NCBI RefSeq assembly: GCF_900090235.1 | Contig: NZ_LT607750.1 | Location: 124,001-188,000, forward strand | Source: Micromonospora echinaurantiaca | Lineage (GTDB): Bacteria > Actinomycetota > Actinomycetes > Mycobacteriales > Micromonosporaceae | Reading direction: 5' to 3' | Length of the DNA stretch: 64,000 nucleotides | Shown: piece after piece, positions 44,916 to 53,691 of the stretch | Layout: every line of letters begins with the position of its first letter | How positions within the stretch are numbered: position 1 is the stretch's first letter | The notes under the pieces: generated by a model | The model's input: only the letters and a program-made list of their open reading frames with translations | Databases searched by the model: none | Told to the model about the DNA's origin: nothing | Translations under genes and position numbers: made by a program

Positions 44916-45560
44916 GTGAGTGCAGAAGCGGGACGCGTCCTGCCGCGCCAGCCGTACCCGGCCGCGCGGCACTGGCTGGTGAGCCTCGCGGCGGCCGGGC
45001 TGGCCGCCGCGGTGACCACGACGGCGGCGCAGGGCAGCGGTCACTTCCACTGGTGGGCCGGGTTCGTGCTGATCCCGGGCGCGCTGATCGCGGCCACCGG
45101 CGGCCCGCTGCTGGCCCGCGGCGGCGGGCGGGCGTTCGCCGGGTACGTGGTCGCCTGCCTCGGCACGCTGGTCTTCGCCGTCGGCGCATTGCTGATGTTC
45201 GGCGTGATGGGCCGCGGCTGGCCGGTCATGATCATCCTGCCCTGCCTGGCGGTCGCCGGCACCTACCTGTGGCGGCCGGCGCATCCGCTGGCCCGCGGGC
45301 TGCACCGGGCCGCCGCCCTGCTGGCCCTGGCCGGCGCCCTGCTCGGCGGCACCTTCCAGCTGATCCGGGCCGGTCTGGTGGACTTCGGCGACACCGGCTG
45401 GTGGGGCGCGTACCTCATGCTGGCCGGGGTGATCGTGCTCGGCAACGCGGTCGAGCTGACCCGGCACCGGATGCCGTACCGGCTCCAGGCCATCACCCTG
45501 CTGGTCGGCCCGGCCGTGATCTCCTTCCTGCTCGGCCTGCGCTTCCTGCGCGGCTGGTGA
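44916..45560 (+). CDS. Six-helix membrane protein of unknown function
   Basis: This protein has 214 residues from GTG 44916 (GAGG upstream); ATG 44880 in the same frame is the alternative. It has about six hydrophobic helices (HWLVSLAAAGLAAAVTT, HWWAGFVLIPGALIAATGG, GYVVACLGTLVFAVGALLMF, VMIILPCLAVAGTYL, AAALLALAGALLGGTFQLI, YLMLAGVIVLGNAVEL). I recognise no family. Its 3' end overlaps the convergent gene by 68 bp. Confidence 0.7.
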   Translation: MSAEAGRVLPRQPYPAARHWLVSLAAAGLAAAVTTTAAQGSGHFHWWAGFVLIPGALIAATGGPLLARGGGRAFAGYVVACLGTLVFAVGALLMFGVMGRGWPVMIILPCLAVAGTYLWRPAHPLARGLHRAAALLALAGALLGGTFQLIRAGLVDFGDTGWWGAYLMLAGVIVLGNAVELTRHRMPYRLQAITLLVGPAVISFLLGLRFLRGW

Positions 45561-45993
45561 CCGCGCGACGGCCGGGTCCGCCGGCAGTCCCCGCCGCCGC
45601 GGCGAGCAGAGCCAACATGACGATGGCCAGGAAGATCTGCCCGTGCAGGCCGAGGACGAAGACGGTCCGATCGGCGAACTCCGGGTCGTAGGCGGCCGTA
45701 CCCGGGAACAGCAGCGCGCCGATCATGCCGAGCCAGGGGGTGGCCAGCACCACGGTGGCGCAGCGCAGCTGGGGGCGCGGGTCCACACCCCGCCGGGTCG
45801 TGAGCACCAGACCGGTGAGACCGAGCAGGACGGTCATCACCAGGTACTGGGCGTCGTGGAACTTGGCGTGTGGTGGCCAGTGGGGATTGTGGACGTGCTG
45901 TGCCGCCAGGTCGGGGATGACCAGGTCAGCGAGGACCGCGCTGACCGTGGTCACCAGTCCGACCACGATGATCAGGATCCGGGGGAGGGTCAT
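45493..45993 (-). CDS. Small membrane protein (possibly DUF6640)
   Basis: This 166-residue protein has four hydrophobic segments (ILIIVVGLVTTVSAVLADLVI, YLVMTVLLGLTGLVL, TVVLATPWLGMIGALLF, IFLAIVMLALLAAAAG) and polar HVHNPHWPPHAKFHDAQY between the first two, which resembles the uncharacterised DUF6640 group. The C-terminal 30 residues are Arg/Gly-rich and lie in the overlap with the convergent gene, so they may be poorly conserved. GAGGAG precedes ATG 45993. It is the last gene of the TetR-controlled operon. Confidence 0.8.
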   Translation of the reverse strand: MTLPRILIIVVGLVTTVSAVLADLVIPDLAAQHVHNPHWPPHAKFHDAQYLVMTVLLGLTGLVLTTRRGVDPRPQLRCATVVLATPWLGMIGALLFPGTAAYDPEFADRTVFVLGLHGQIFLAIVMLALLAAAAGTAGGPGRRAVTSRAGSAGRAGRRSRPGRPAG

Positions 45994-46023
45994 GATTCTC
46001 CTCGTGTCGTGGTCGCCGCCGGT

Positions 46024-46773
46024 TCAGTGCAGGCCCCGCTTGCCCGGGGCCCAGAACGGTTTGACCTTGATGGCGGTACGCGGCCAGTGGCGCTCGCGGA
46101 CCAGGAAGTCGCGTACCAGCTGACAGGTCCTGGCCTCGCCGGCCACGTACGCGGCCCCGGCCTCGCCCGGTAGATCGAGGTCGGCCACGGCCGCGAGCAG
46201 TACCGGGGAGGACGTGGCCGGCCGCCCGCGGCGATGGACGCGGCGCAGTGGCCGGGTTCCGGGCATGGGCAGGTCGTGCTCGGGGGCCTCGCTCTCCAGC
46301 ACCCCGTGGACCTCGGCCGAGGCGTCCAGCGCCCGGATCATCGGCCCGAAGGCGGCGCTGGCGGTCTCCTCCCCGATGAACACGTGGTAGGGCGCGGGGC
46401 GGGTGAAGAGGTCGCCCTGCGGCCACCAGAAGGTCACCCGGTCACCGACCCGGGCCGCGCGTGCCCACCGCAGCCCGATGCCGTCGCCCGCGTACAGGTG
46501 GATGCGCAGTTCGATGGCCCGCTTGTCGGGGTCGAGCTCCCAGATGGTGTACGTGCGCAGCGTCTCGGCCGGGCGCAGGATGCCCGACACCGACAGCGGG
46601 TCCATCAGCTGGATCCGGATGTGCTGGCCGGGGGTGTAGGGGAAGGCGACGGGCTCGTCGGCCACCAGCCGCAGCCGCCGCATGGTGGGGGTGACCTGCT
46701 CGGTGTCGGTGACCGTCGCCTCCTTGGCGTACTTGCCGAAGACGCTGACCAGGGGGTTGCGCGTGCGGGCCAT
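46024..46773 (-). CDS. Siderophore-interacting (SIP/ViuB-like) flavoreductase
   Basis: This 249-residue protein has the SIP FAD-binding domain: VTDTEQVTPTMRRLRLVAD, PYTPGQHIRIQL, RTYTIWELD and the C-terminal NAD(P)H-binding part with HVFIGEETASAAFGPMIRAL and the terminal VKPFWAPGKRG, a hallmark. Such enzymes reduce Fe(III)-siderophores to release iron. No siderophore biosynthesis or uptake gene is nearby, and the operon is under a TetR, not an obvious iron box, so another acceptor is possible. Confidence 0.9.
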   Translation of the reverse strand: MARTRNPLVSVFGKYAKEATVTDTEQVTPTMRRLRLVADEPVAFPYTPGQHIRIQLMDPLSVSGILRPAETLRTYTIWELDPDKRAIELRIHLYAGDGIGLRWARAARVGDRVTFWWPQGDLFTRPAPYHVFIGEETASAAFGPMIRALDASAEVHGVLESEAPEHDLPMPGTRPLRRVHRRGRPATSSPVLLAAVADLDLPGEAGAAYVAGEARTCQLVRDFLVRERHWPRTAIKVKPFWAPGKRGLH

Positions 46774-46774
46774 G

Positions 46775-46903
46775 TCAGGAGTCCTCGGGTCGGCCGGCCG
46801 GGCCGGGCAGGCCGCGCCGGAGGTGAGCGGACCTGGACATCCGCCACCACACGGCGGTGAGGAGCAGCAGTGCGCCGGAAAGGAGCCACCAGCGAGGTTC
46901 CAT
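46775..46903 (-). CDS. 42-residue single-pass membrane protein
   Basis: ATG 46903 to TGA 46777-46775 encodes a short protein, MEPRWWLLSGALLLLTAVWW then a basic tail RMSRSAHLRRGLPGP. The evidence for expression is the near-perfect AAGGAG six bases before the ATG, the operator and promoter directly upstream, and a stop only 1 bp before the ATG of the flavoreductase gene. One Trp-flanked helix with a positive C-terminal tail points to a membrane peptide. Function unknown; it may anchor or regulate the flavoreductase. Confidence 0.7.
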   Translation of the reverse strand: MEPRWWLLSGALLLLTAVWWRMSRSAHLRRGLPGPAGRPEDS

Positions 46904-46912
46904 CGACTTCTC

Positions 46913-46945
46913 CTTAGAGTCTCTAGACTATTTAGAGGTTCTAAG
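46913..46945. promoter_or_regulatory. TetR operator in the divergent promoter region
   Basis: CTTAGAGTCTCTA (46913-46925) and TAGAGGTTCTAAG (46933-46945) are complementary at 11 of 13 positions around a 7-nt centre. It is the most AT-rich spot in the area and lies between the TetR gene and the operon it faces. Confidence 0.75.
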
Positions 46946-47001
46946 AAAACATACGTACCCTAAGCTGTCAACGGCGGAACCGGGCGACAAGAGGGGTGAC
47001 G

Positions 47002-47724
47002 ATGTCCGCACCAACCGGCAGGCGAGCGAGACTGCGTCAGGCCACCGTGGCGGAGATCCACGCGGCGGCCCGGAAGCTGCTGGTCGAGCAGGGATCGGCC
47101 GCGGTGACGATCAACGGGGTCGCCCGCGAGGTGGGCATGAGCGGCCCGGCCCTCTACCACTACTACGCCGGCCACGACGAGCTGGTCGGCGCGGTGACGG
47201 CGGGCTTCTTCCGCGAGATGGCCGCCGCGATGGAACAGGCCCGGGACGCCCACTCCGACGCGCCGGTCGGCGAGCGCATCCTGGCGGTGTGCCGAGCCAT
47301 GCGCGCCTGGGCCGTCGCCCATCCGGCCGAGTTCGGCTGGATCTTCGCCAGCCCGATCGCCGCGCCGAACCGCCGGCCGGGCTCCCCGCGGCACCAGGCC
47401 GCCCAGCGGTTCGAGCAGGTTCTGCTTGACCTCATCGTCGAGCTGTGGCGGACCCGGCCGTTCCCCGTGCCCGACCTGGCCGACCTGCCCCCGTCCCTGC
47501 GCGAGCAGCTGACCGCCTACTCCGCCGCCATCGACGGGCAGCTGCCGCCGGAAGCCGCGCACCTCTTCCTGACCTGCTGGATCCGGCTGTACGGGCTGCT
47601 GTGCATGGAGGTCCTGCACCAACTGGACTTCGCCTACACCGACCTGGAGCCCGTCTACGAGGAGTGTCTGCGCGAGCTCGCCGGCCTCCTCGGCTTCGGC
47701 TACTCCGGGAGGTCGTCCGCCTGA
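47002..47724 (+). CDS. TetR-family transcriptional regulator
   Basis: This 240-residue protein starts at ATG 47002 (GAGGGG upstream; GTG 46996 also possible). HTH: SAAVTINGVAREVGMSGPALYHYYAGHDELVGAV. The ligand-binding part has AMRAWAVAHPAEFGWIFASPI and CWIRLYGLLCMEV, as in the TetR group with a WHG-like C-terminal domain. It probably represses itself and the divergent flavoreductase operon through the palindrome between them. Confidence 0.92.
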   Translation: MSAPTGRRARLRQATVAEIHAAARKLLVEQGSAAVTINGVAREVGMSGPALYHYYAGHDELVGAVTAGFFREMAAAMEQARDAHSDAPVGERILAVCRAMRAWAVAHPAEFGWIFASPIAAPNRRPGSPRHQAAQRFEQVLLDLIVELWRTRPFPVPDLADLPPSLREQLTAYSAAIDGQLPPEAAHLFLTCWIRLYGLLCMEVLHQLDFAYTDLEPVYEECLRELAGLLGFGYSGRSSA

Positions 47725-47788
47725 GGCCGCCCCCGGCGCCCGGGACGGCCGGAACCCCGCCGCGCTGGCGGGCGCGGCGGGGTCGCGG

Positions 47789-50353
47789 TCAGAACGCGCA
47801 GGCGATGACGAGTTCGGGCGTACGGTCGGGAAGCAGGTCCAGTTTGCTGATCCGACCGGCGGCCCGCAGGTCGTCGGCGACCAGGGTCAGCTTCTCCAGC
47901 AGCGCGGCCGGGCCGAGCGCCTCGGCCAACGGCACCTCCGCCTTCATCGACAGCTTTCGCTCCGACTTGGCCCGCCGCACCTGGCTGAGCGCGTCACCGG
48001 CCAGCCGCAGCAGCTCCGGATCGCCCTCGCCCTGGATCGCCCGGCCCACCTCGTAGGTGGTCGGCCACGGCGCCCGGTGCACCGAGCCGTACCGCCACCA
48101 GGACCAGACCTCCTCGGTCACGAACGGCAGCACCGGGGCGAAGAGCCGCAACTGCACCGACAGCGCGTTGGCCAGCCCGGCCCGCGCCGACTCGGCTCCC
48201 GGGCCGGAGCCGTAGGCGCGCTCCTTGACCAGTTCGATGTAGTCGTCGCAGAACCGCCAGAAGAACGCCTCGGTGGCCAGCAACGCCGCCGTGTGGTCGT
48301 ACGCCTCGAGCGCGGACGTCGCGGTGGCGACCAGGCCGGAGAGTTCGGCGAGCATGGCGCGGTCCAGCGGCTCGGTCGCCGGCGCGCGCAACGCGTCGGC
48401 GGCGCCCAGCCCGAGGGCGAACCGGGACGCGTTGAGCAGCTTGGTGGCGAGCCGCCGGCCAACCTTGATCTGCGCCGGATCGAAGGCGAGGTCCATGCCA
48501 GGCTTGCCGTTCGCCGCCCAGTACCGGACCGCGTCGGAGCCGTGCTGCTCCAGCAGCGCCATCGGGGTGACCACGTTCCCCTTGGACTTCGACATCTTCT
48601 TCCGGTCCGGGTCGAGGATCCAGCCGGAGAGCACCGCGTCCCGCCAGGGCAGCACCCCGTGCTCGGAGTGGGCCCGCACCACGGTGGAGAAGAGCCAGGT
48701 GCGGATGATCTCCTGCCCCTGCGGGCGCAGGTCCATCGGGAAGACCCGGGCGAACAGGTCCGGGTCGGTCTCCCAGCCGCCGACGATCTGCGGGGTCAGC
48801 GACGAGGTGGCCCAGGTGTCCAGCACGTCCGGGTCGCCGACGAAGCCGCCCGGCCGCCCGCGCTGGGACTCCTCGTACCCGGGCGGGGCGTCGCTGGACG
48901 GGTCGACCGGCAACGCGGACTCCGCCGGCGTGAGAGGGTGGGTGAAGTCCGGCTCGCCAGCGTCGTCGAGCCGGTACCACACCGGCACCGGCACGCCGAA
49001 GAAGCGCTGCCGGCTGACCAGCCAGTCGCCGGTCAGGCCGCTGACCCAGTGCTCGTAGCGGTGCCGCATGTGCTCCGGCACCCAGCGCAGGTCCCGCCCC
49101 CGGGCCAGCAGCGCGTCGCGCAGCGCGGTGTCCCGGCCGCCGTTGCGCAGGTACCACTGCCGGGTCGAGACGATCTCCAGTGGCCGGTCGCCGCGCTCGT
49201 AGAACTTCACCGGGTGGGTGATCGGTCGCGGCTCGCCGACCAGGTCACCCGCGTCGGCCAGCAGCTCGACGATGGTCCGCCGGGCGCCGTTGACGGTCTG
49301 CCCCGCCAGCGCCGCGTACGGCTGCGCCGGCACGCCGGCCGGCGGTTCCGGCAGCAGCCGGCCGTCCCGCCCGATCACCACCCGGGTGTCCAGTTGGAGC
49401 TCGCGCCACCAGGTCACGTCCGTCAGGTCGCCGAAGGTGCAGACCATCGCGATGCCGGTGCCCTTCGCCGGGTCGGCCAGCGGATGCGCGCGCACCGGCA
49501 CCTCGACCGCGAAGAGCGGGCTGCGCACGGTGCCGCCGACCAGGTCGGCGTAGCGCTCGTCGTCGGGGTGGCAGACCAGCGCCACGCAGGCCGGCAGCAG
49601 CTCCGGGCGGGTGGTGTCGATCAGCACCTCGCGCCCGCCCCGGCCAGCGAACCGCAGCCGGTGGTACGCGCCGGGACGCTCCCGGTCCTCCAGCTCCGCC
49701 TGGGCGACCGCGGTGGCGAAACCGACGTCCCAGAGGGTCGGCGCCTCCGCCTGGTAGGCCTCGCCCCGGGCCAGGTTGCGCAGGAACGCCCGCTGCGAGG
49801 TGGCCCGGGCCGCCCGGCCGATCGTGGTGTACGTCAGCGACCAGTCCACCGACAGGCCGAGCCGGCGCCACAGCGCCTCGAAGACCTGCTCGTCGGCGAC
49901 CGTCAGCCGCTCGCACAGCTCGATGAAGTTCTGCCGCGAGATCGGCGTCGGGTCGCGGCGGGCGGCGTCGCTGACCGGGGTGGCCGGCGGCCGCCAGCCC
50001 GGGTCGTACGGCAGGGCGGGATCGCAGCGCACCCCGTAGACGTTCTGCACCCGCCGTTCGGTGGGCAGGCCGTTGTCGTCCCAGCCCATCGGATAGAAGA
50101 CCGCCCGACCGCGCATCCGCTGGAAGCGGGCCACCAGGTCGGTGTGCGTGTACGAGAAGACGTGCCCCATGTGCAGCTCGCCCGATACGGTCGGCGGCGG
50201 GGTGTCGATCGCGTACACGTCCGAGCGCTGCTTCGAGCGGTCGAACGCGTACGTGCCCTCCTCCTGCCAGCGGCGCGCCCAGGTCTCCTCGAGCCCGTCC
50301 AGGGTCGGACGCTCGGGGACGCCGGCGCGGGCCGTCCTCGCCGTATCGGTCAT
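47789..50353 (-). CDS. valS: Valyl-tRNA synthetase, archaeal-type
   Basis: This 854-residue class I synthetase has the HIGH motif HMGH (61-64), KKMSKSKGN near 585 and a CP1 editing domain between them. The signature GWDDNGLPTERRVQ and the lack of a C-terminal coiled-coil arm mark the archaeal/rickettsial type; typical bacterial ValS has G.DHAGIATQ and the arm. ATG 50353 has TACGAT six bases upstream and no ribosome binding site, so it is probably leaderless. Whether it is the only ValS of the organism or an extra, perhaps resistance-linked copy cannot be seen here. Confidence 0.95.
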   Translation of the reverse strand: MTDTARTARAGVPERPTLDGLEETWARRWQEEGTYAFDRSKQRSDVYAIDTPPPTVSGELHMGHVFSYTHTDLVARFQRMRGRAVFYPMGWDDNGLPTERRVQNVYGVRCDPALPYDPGWRPPATPVSDAARRDPTPISRQNFIELCERLTVADEQVFEALWRRLGLSVDWSLTYTTIGRAARATSQRAFLRNLARGEAYQAEAPTLWDVGFATAVAQAELEDRERPGAYHRLRFAGRGGREVLIDTTRPELLPACVALVCHPDDERYADLVGGTVRSPLFAVEVPVRAHPLADPAKGTGIAMVCTFGDLTDVTWWRELQLDTRVVIGRDGRLLPEPPAGVPAQPYAALAGQTVNGARRTIVELLADAGDLVGEPRPITHPVKFYERGDRPLEIVSTRQWYLRNGGRDTALRDALLARGRDLRWVPEHMRHRYEHWVSGLTGDWLVSRQRFFGVPVPVWYRLDDAGEPDFTHPLTPAESALPVDPSSDAPPGYEESQRGRPGGFVGDPDVLDTWATSSLTPQIVGGWETDPDLFARVFPMDLRPQGQEIIRTWLFSTVVRAHSEHGVLPWRDAVLSGWILDPDRKKMSKSKGNVVTPMALLEQHGSDAVRYWAANGKPGMDLAFDPAQIKVGRRLATKLLNASRFALGLGAADALRAPATEPLDRAMLAELSGLVATATSALEAYDHTAALLATEAFFWRFCDDYIELVKERAYGSGPGAESARAGLANALSVQLRLFAPVLPFVTEEVWSWWRYGSVHRAPWPTTYEVGRAIQGEGDPELLRLAGDALSQVRRAKSERKLSMKAEVPLAEALGPAALLEKLTLVADDLRAAGRISKLDLLPDRTPELVIACAF

Positions 50354-50540
50354 CCGTCGATCGTAGGCAGCAGCCGGTGCCCGGACCACGCGTTAACCCG
50401 CGCGCCGCGACCGAATTCGGGCCGCTCGGCCCGCCGACCGGGAGCGGCCCGCCGCCCGGTGTCCGACCGTCCCGGGCGGGGCAGCGGCGGGTTGATCGGT
50501 TGTGACACCATCGGCCTCCATCGCGCTCGGGAGGCCGCTC

Positions 50541-51974
50541 ATGGCTGTGGAACCGCAGTCCCGTCCCGCCATGCCGGTCGGCGAGACGGTCGCCGGCGCG
50601 TTGGCCGCGCTCGCCGTGGGCGCGTACTTCGCCACCGAGCCGGTACGGGTCGCCGTCTACGCCGGCATCGAGGGCCTGATCAGCCCCGAGTGGACGGTGA
50701 CCGGGCTGCTCGCCGCCCCCGTCCTGCTCCTCGCCCTGGTGGCACCGCTCCTGCTCGCCCGGGCCGGCGGCTGGTGGCTGGCGGCCGCCGGCCTCACCGC
50801 GCTGGCCGTCGTCGACCTGGTGCCGGCGCTGACCGGCGAATCCGACCAGCTGCCCCGGTCCACCGCGATGATCCTGGTCGCGGTGTCCGGCGGCGGCCTG
50901 GCGGTGGGCGGGACGCTGCTCGCCCTCGCCCAGCTCGGCCGGCGGTCGCGGCAGGTGGTCGCCGTCGCCTTCGCGGCCGGGGTGGTGCTCCAGCCAGCCA
51001 CCCCGCTCGCCGACCCCGGCCGCTCCGCCGACACCGCCGTCGACCTGGTCGCCTGGGTTGCTCTGCTGCTGGTGGCGGGCGCGGCGCTGCTGACCGGCGG
51101 TGGCACGTTCACGGTGCCCGGCCCGCCGGTCCGGCGGGGCGTGGTGCCGCTGGTCGTCGCCGTGGCGGCGGCCGCGGCGGCCGTGCGGTGGTGGCTGGTG
51201 GAACGGTCGTCGCCCCGGTTGCCCGACGAGCGGGACGTGCTGGCGGCACACCCGCCGGACCGGCCGTACCAGATCGGGTTGGCCGTGCTCGCCGCGATGG
51301 TGCTGGTCGGCTACGCCTGGTACGCCTGGCGTGCCACGGGCGCCCGCTGGGCGCTGGCGGCCTACGTGCTGGGCCCGGCCACGCTCTACGTCTTCGGCGG
51401 CCGCCCGGACCGGGCCTCGGCGCTGCTGCTGCCACTGGTCCTGGCGGTCGTCGCCGTCGCCGTCGTGGTCACCCGGTACGCCGAGCGGGCGCTGCCCTGG
51501 GACGCGGTGGCGCTGCTGCTGCTCGGCGGGGCGTACGCGCTGGTTGCGGAGGTGTCGTTCGGGCGCGAGGATGCCACGACCGCCGGGCATCTGCTCGTCC
51601 TCGCCTTCGCCCTGGGCTGGGTCGCCGCCTTCCTCCGGGCGGCGGGCCGGCCGGATCCGGCGCCGGAACCACCCGCCGGGCTGCTGACCCTGGGCGTCGC
51701 CGCGCTGCTGCTCGGCTGCCAGCTGGTACTGCCGGTGCTGCTCGGCGCGGGGGAGGACCAGCCCGGGGTGCGCACCTGGGGGGTGCCGGCGTTGGCCGCC
51801 GGGGCCGCCCTGGTGGTGGTGCTGCTCTTCGCCGTCGACCTGTCGACCCGTGACCGGCGGCGCACACCCCCGACCGACCCGGCGCCGGTCGCCGCCGACC
51901 CGGCGGATCCGGCGTCGGTCACCGGTGGCCCGGCCGAGCCCGCTGCCGGCGAGCGGGCCACCGGCCCGGCCTGA
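50541..51974 (+). CDS. Large multi-pass membrane protein of unknown function
   Basis: This 477-residue protein starts at ATG 50541 behind GGGAGG (GTG 50502 is in frame). It has some 12-13 hydrophobic helices, for example VTGLLAAPVLLLALVAPLLLARA, MILVAVSGGGLAVGGTLLAL, IGLAVLAAMVLVGYAWYAW and AGLLTLGVAALLLGCQLVL, and an acidic Pro/Ala-rich C-terminal tail of about 40 residues. I recognise no transporter or enzyme motif. Confidence 0.8.
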   Translation: MAVEPQSRPAMPVGETVAGALAALAVGAYFATEPVRVAVYAGIEGLISPEWTVTGLLAAPVLLLALVAPLLLARAGGWWLAAAGLTALAVVDLVPALTGESDQLPRSTAMILVAVSGGGLAVGGTLLALAQLGRRSRQVVAVAFAAGVVLQPATPLADPGRSADTAVDLVAWVALLLVAGAALLTGGGTFTVPGPPVRRGVVPLVVAVAAAAAAVRWWLVERSSPRLPDERDVLAAHPPDRPYQIGLAVLAAMVLVGYAWYAWRATGARWALAAYVLGPATLYVFGGRPDRASALLLPLVLAVVAVAVVVTRYAERALPWDAVALLLLGGAYALVAEVSFGREDATTAGHLLVLAFALGWVAAFLRAAGRPDPAPEPPAGLLTLGVAALLLGCQLVLPVLLGAGEDQPGVRTWGVPALAAGAALVVVLLFAVDLSTRDRRRTPPTDPAPVAADPADPASVTGGPAEPAAGERATGPA

Positions 51975-52043
51975 GCCACCGCCGCGCAGGCCCGTCACCC
52001 CCGCTGGCCGCGCCGCCCGTGGACGCGGCCAGGAGGGGGCCGG

Positions 52044-53612
52044 TCAGGGTGCGATCGGGCCGAGCAGCGGGCCGCGGGTGGGCAGCTGGAAGCCGAGCCC
52101 GGTGCGCGCGTTCACCCGGTCGAGGATGGTGGAGACCGGGGCGTAGTAGTTGCGCTCGTTCGGGTTGGTGCAGGCGCCCTGCCCCGGGTCACCGGTGGAG
52201 AGGATGCCCAGCGCCGTGCCGGTCGACTCGACGAACAGCGGGCCGCCGCTGTCGCCCGGCCGGGCGCAGATGTACACGTCGATGCCGCCGCTGGCCTTGC
52301 CGAAGACCTCCCCGCACCGGGTGCCCGGCACGTAACCGGCGCCGGCGCCCGAGTCGACGTACGTCTCGCCCGCCTTCGGCGTGTACGCCGACCCGGTGGC
52401 GCAGACGATCCAGCCGACCTGGACCGCGCTCGCCGCGACGTACCCGGTGATCGGCACGTCCCGGCTGCCCTCCTCGTCGGTGCAGTTCGGGTTGTCCGAC
52501 ACGCACCAGTAGTTGACCAGGTTGACCGGGTCGGTGGTGGCGCGGCGCGGGTACGCCCAGCGGTCCGCCGCACCCGGCTGGTACGGGATCACCGCGTAGT
52601 CGTTCGGGAAGGTGGCGTTCTCGGCCAGCACCGGGCTGGTCGACTCGACCCCGATCGGCACCTTCGGCCCGAGGAACTGGTGCCAGGTGCGGTCCTGCTC
52701 CTGGTGCCGGCCACCGACCACGCAGTGCCCGGCGGTCAGCACGTAGTACGCCCCGGAGCGGGCGCGGAGGTTGAAGCCGGAGGTGCAGCCGCCCACCGTG
52801 TCGTCGTCGCGGGGCACGTCGAGCCGGATGCCGCCGCGCATCGGCGCCTGGGCGCAGTAGCGGGGGTCGCACGCCTTCTGCACGGTGCCGGCGGGCAGCC
52901 GGGTACGCGCCCGCGCCGGCACCCCGGCCGCGCCGAGCGCGTCGGCCAGCCGCGGGTCGTCGGCGGCCACCACGTCGCCGGTGAGCACCGCCACCTCGTT
53001 CGCCTGTACGTCGACCACCACGTCGCTGCCGGCGGTGGCGTCCAGGGCCGAGGCGAGCCGGGTCGTCCCGGCGGTGAGCTGCCGCAGCGAGTGCCGCACC
53101 GGCACCACCTTGACGTGTGCCGCGTCCGGCAGGCCGGCCACCGCCGCGCGCAGTGGCGCCGGGTCGGTGGCTGCGATGGTGAGCACGCCGCCGCCGGCCT
53201 GGTCCAGCCACATGCCGGCGTACTGGTCGGGGAAGCGGGTGGTCAGTTCCTCGGCGAGTGGCGCGGAGAGTTCCTGGAGGGCGAGCCGGCGGGCCGCCTC
53301 GTCGGCGCCGACTCGGTAGCGGGCCCGCAGGTAGGAGGTGGACGCCGGGCCGTCCTTGGCGACCGCGTCCGCCGGGCGGGCGGCGCCGGCCGCGGCGGCC
53401 GAGCCCGGGGCAGTGGACGGGCGGGCCGCGCCGAGGCCGGCCGTCCCGGCCGGTTCGCCCGGATCCGCGTCGGCCGTGCCGGTCGTCGCCGCGGCGGGCG
53501 GGCCGCCCGCCGGCTCCCGGTCCGCCCCGGACGCCAGCACCACCGCCGTCGTCCCCAGCACGCAGACGGCCGTGGCCAGCCCTGCGATGATCATGCGCCG
53601 TCGTGTCCGCAC
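52044..53612 (-). CDS. Secreted S1 serine protease, streptogrisin-like
   Basis: This 522-residue protein starts at GTG 53612 (GGGGGAAGG seven bases upstream; GTG 53618 also in frame). Signal peptide RRRMIIAGLATAVCVLGTTAVVLASG, an Ala/Pro linker, an alpha-lytic-type pro-domain (about 85-225) and a chymotrypsin-fold protease (about 260-510). Catalytic triad: His in YYVLTAGHCVVGG, Asp in FPNDYAVIPY, Ser in ARPGDSGGPLF. Six or more Cys residues suggest disulfides. It should be exported as a zymogen and mature by self-cleavage. Confidence 0.92.
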   Translation of the reverse strand: MRTRRRMIIAGLATAVCVLGTTAVVLASGADREPAGGPPAAATTGTADADPGEPAGTAGLGAARPSTAPGSAAAAGAARPADAVAKDGPASTSYLRARYRVGADEAARRLALQELSAPLAEELTTRFPDQYAGMWLDQAGGGVLTIAATDPAPLRAAVAGLPDAAHVKVVPVRHSLRQLTAGTTRLASALDATAGSDVVVDVQANEVAVLTGDVVAADDPRLADALGAAGVPARARTRLPAGTVQKACDPRYCAQAPMRGGIRLDVPRDDDTVGGCTSGFNLRARSGAYYVLTAGHCVVGGRHQEQDRTWHQFLGPKVPIGVESTSPVLAENATFPNDYAVIPYQPGAADRWAYPRRATTDPVNLVNYWCVSDNPNCTDEEGSRDVPITGYVAASAVQVGWIVCATGSAYTPKAGETYVDSGAGAGYVPGTRCGEVFGKASGGIDVYICARPGDSGGPLFVESTGTALGILSTGDPGQGACTNPNERNYYAPVSTILDRVNARTGLGFQLPTRGPLLGPIAP

Positions 53613-53691
53613 GCCCACACCTTCCCCCGTGTGTCCGGCGCCGCGCCCACGATCCTGCCGAGGCGGCGGCGCAGTGGCTGGCTGATTGTAG

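Noticed and set aside
48077..51853. Open frame of 1258 codons on the plus strand
   Set aside because: It lies opposite valS and then out of frame with the membrane-protein gene; the translation is Arg/Gly/Pro-rich with no motif, a typical GC-rich shadow.
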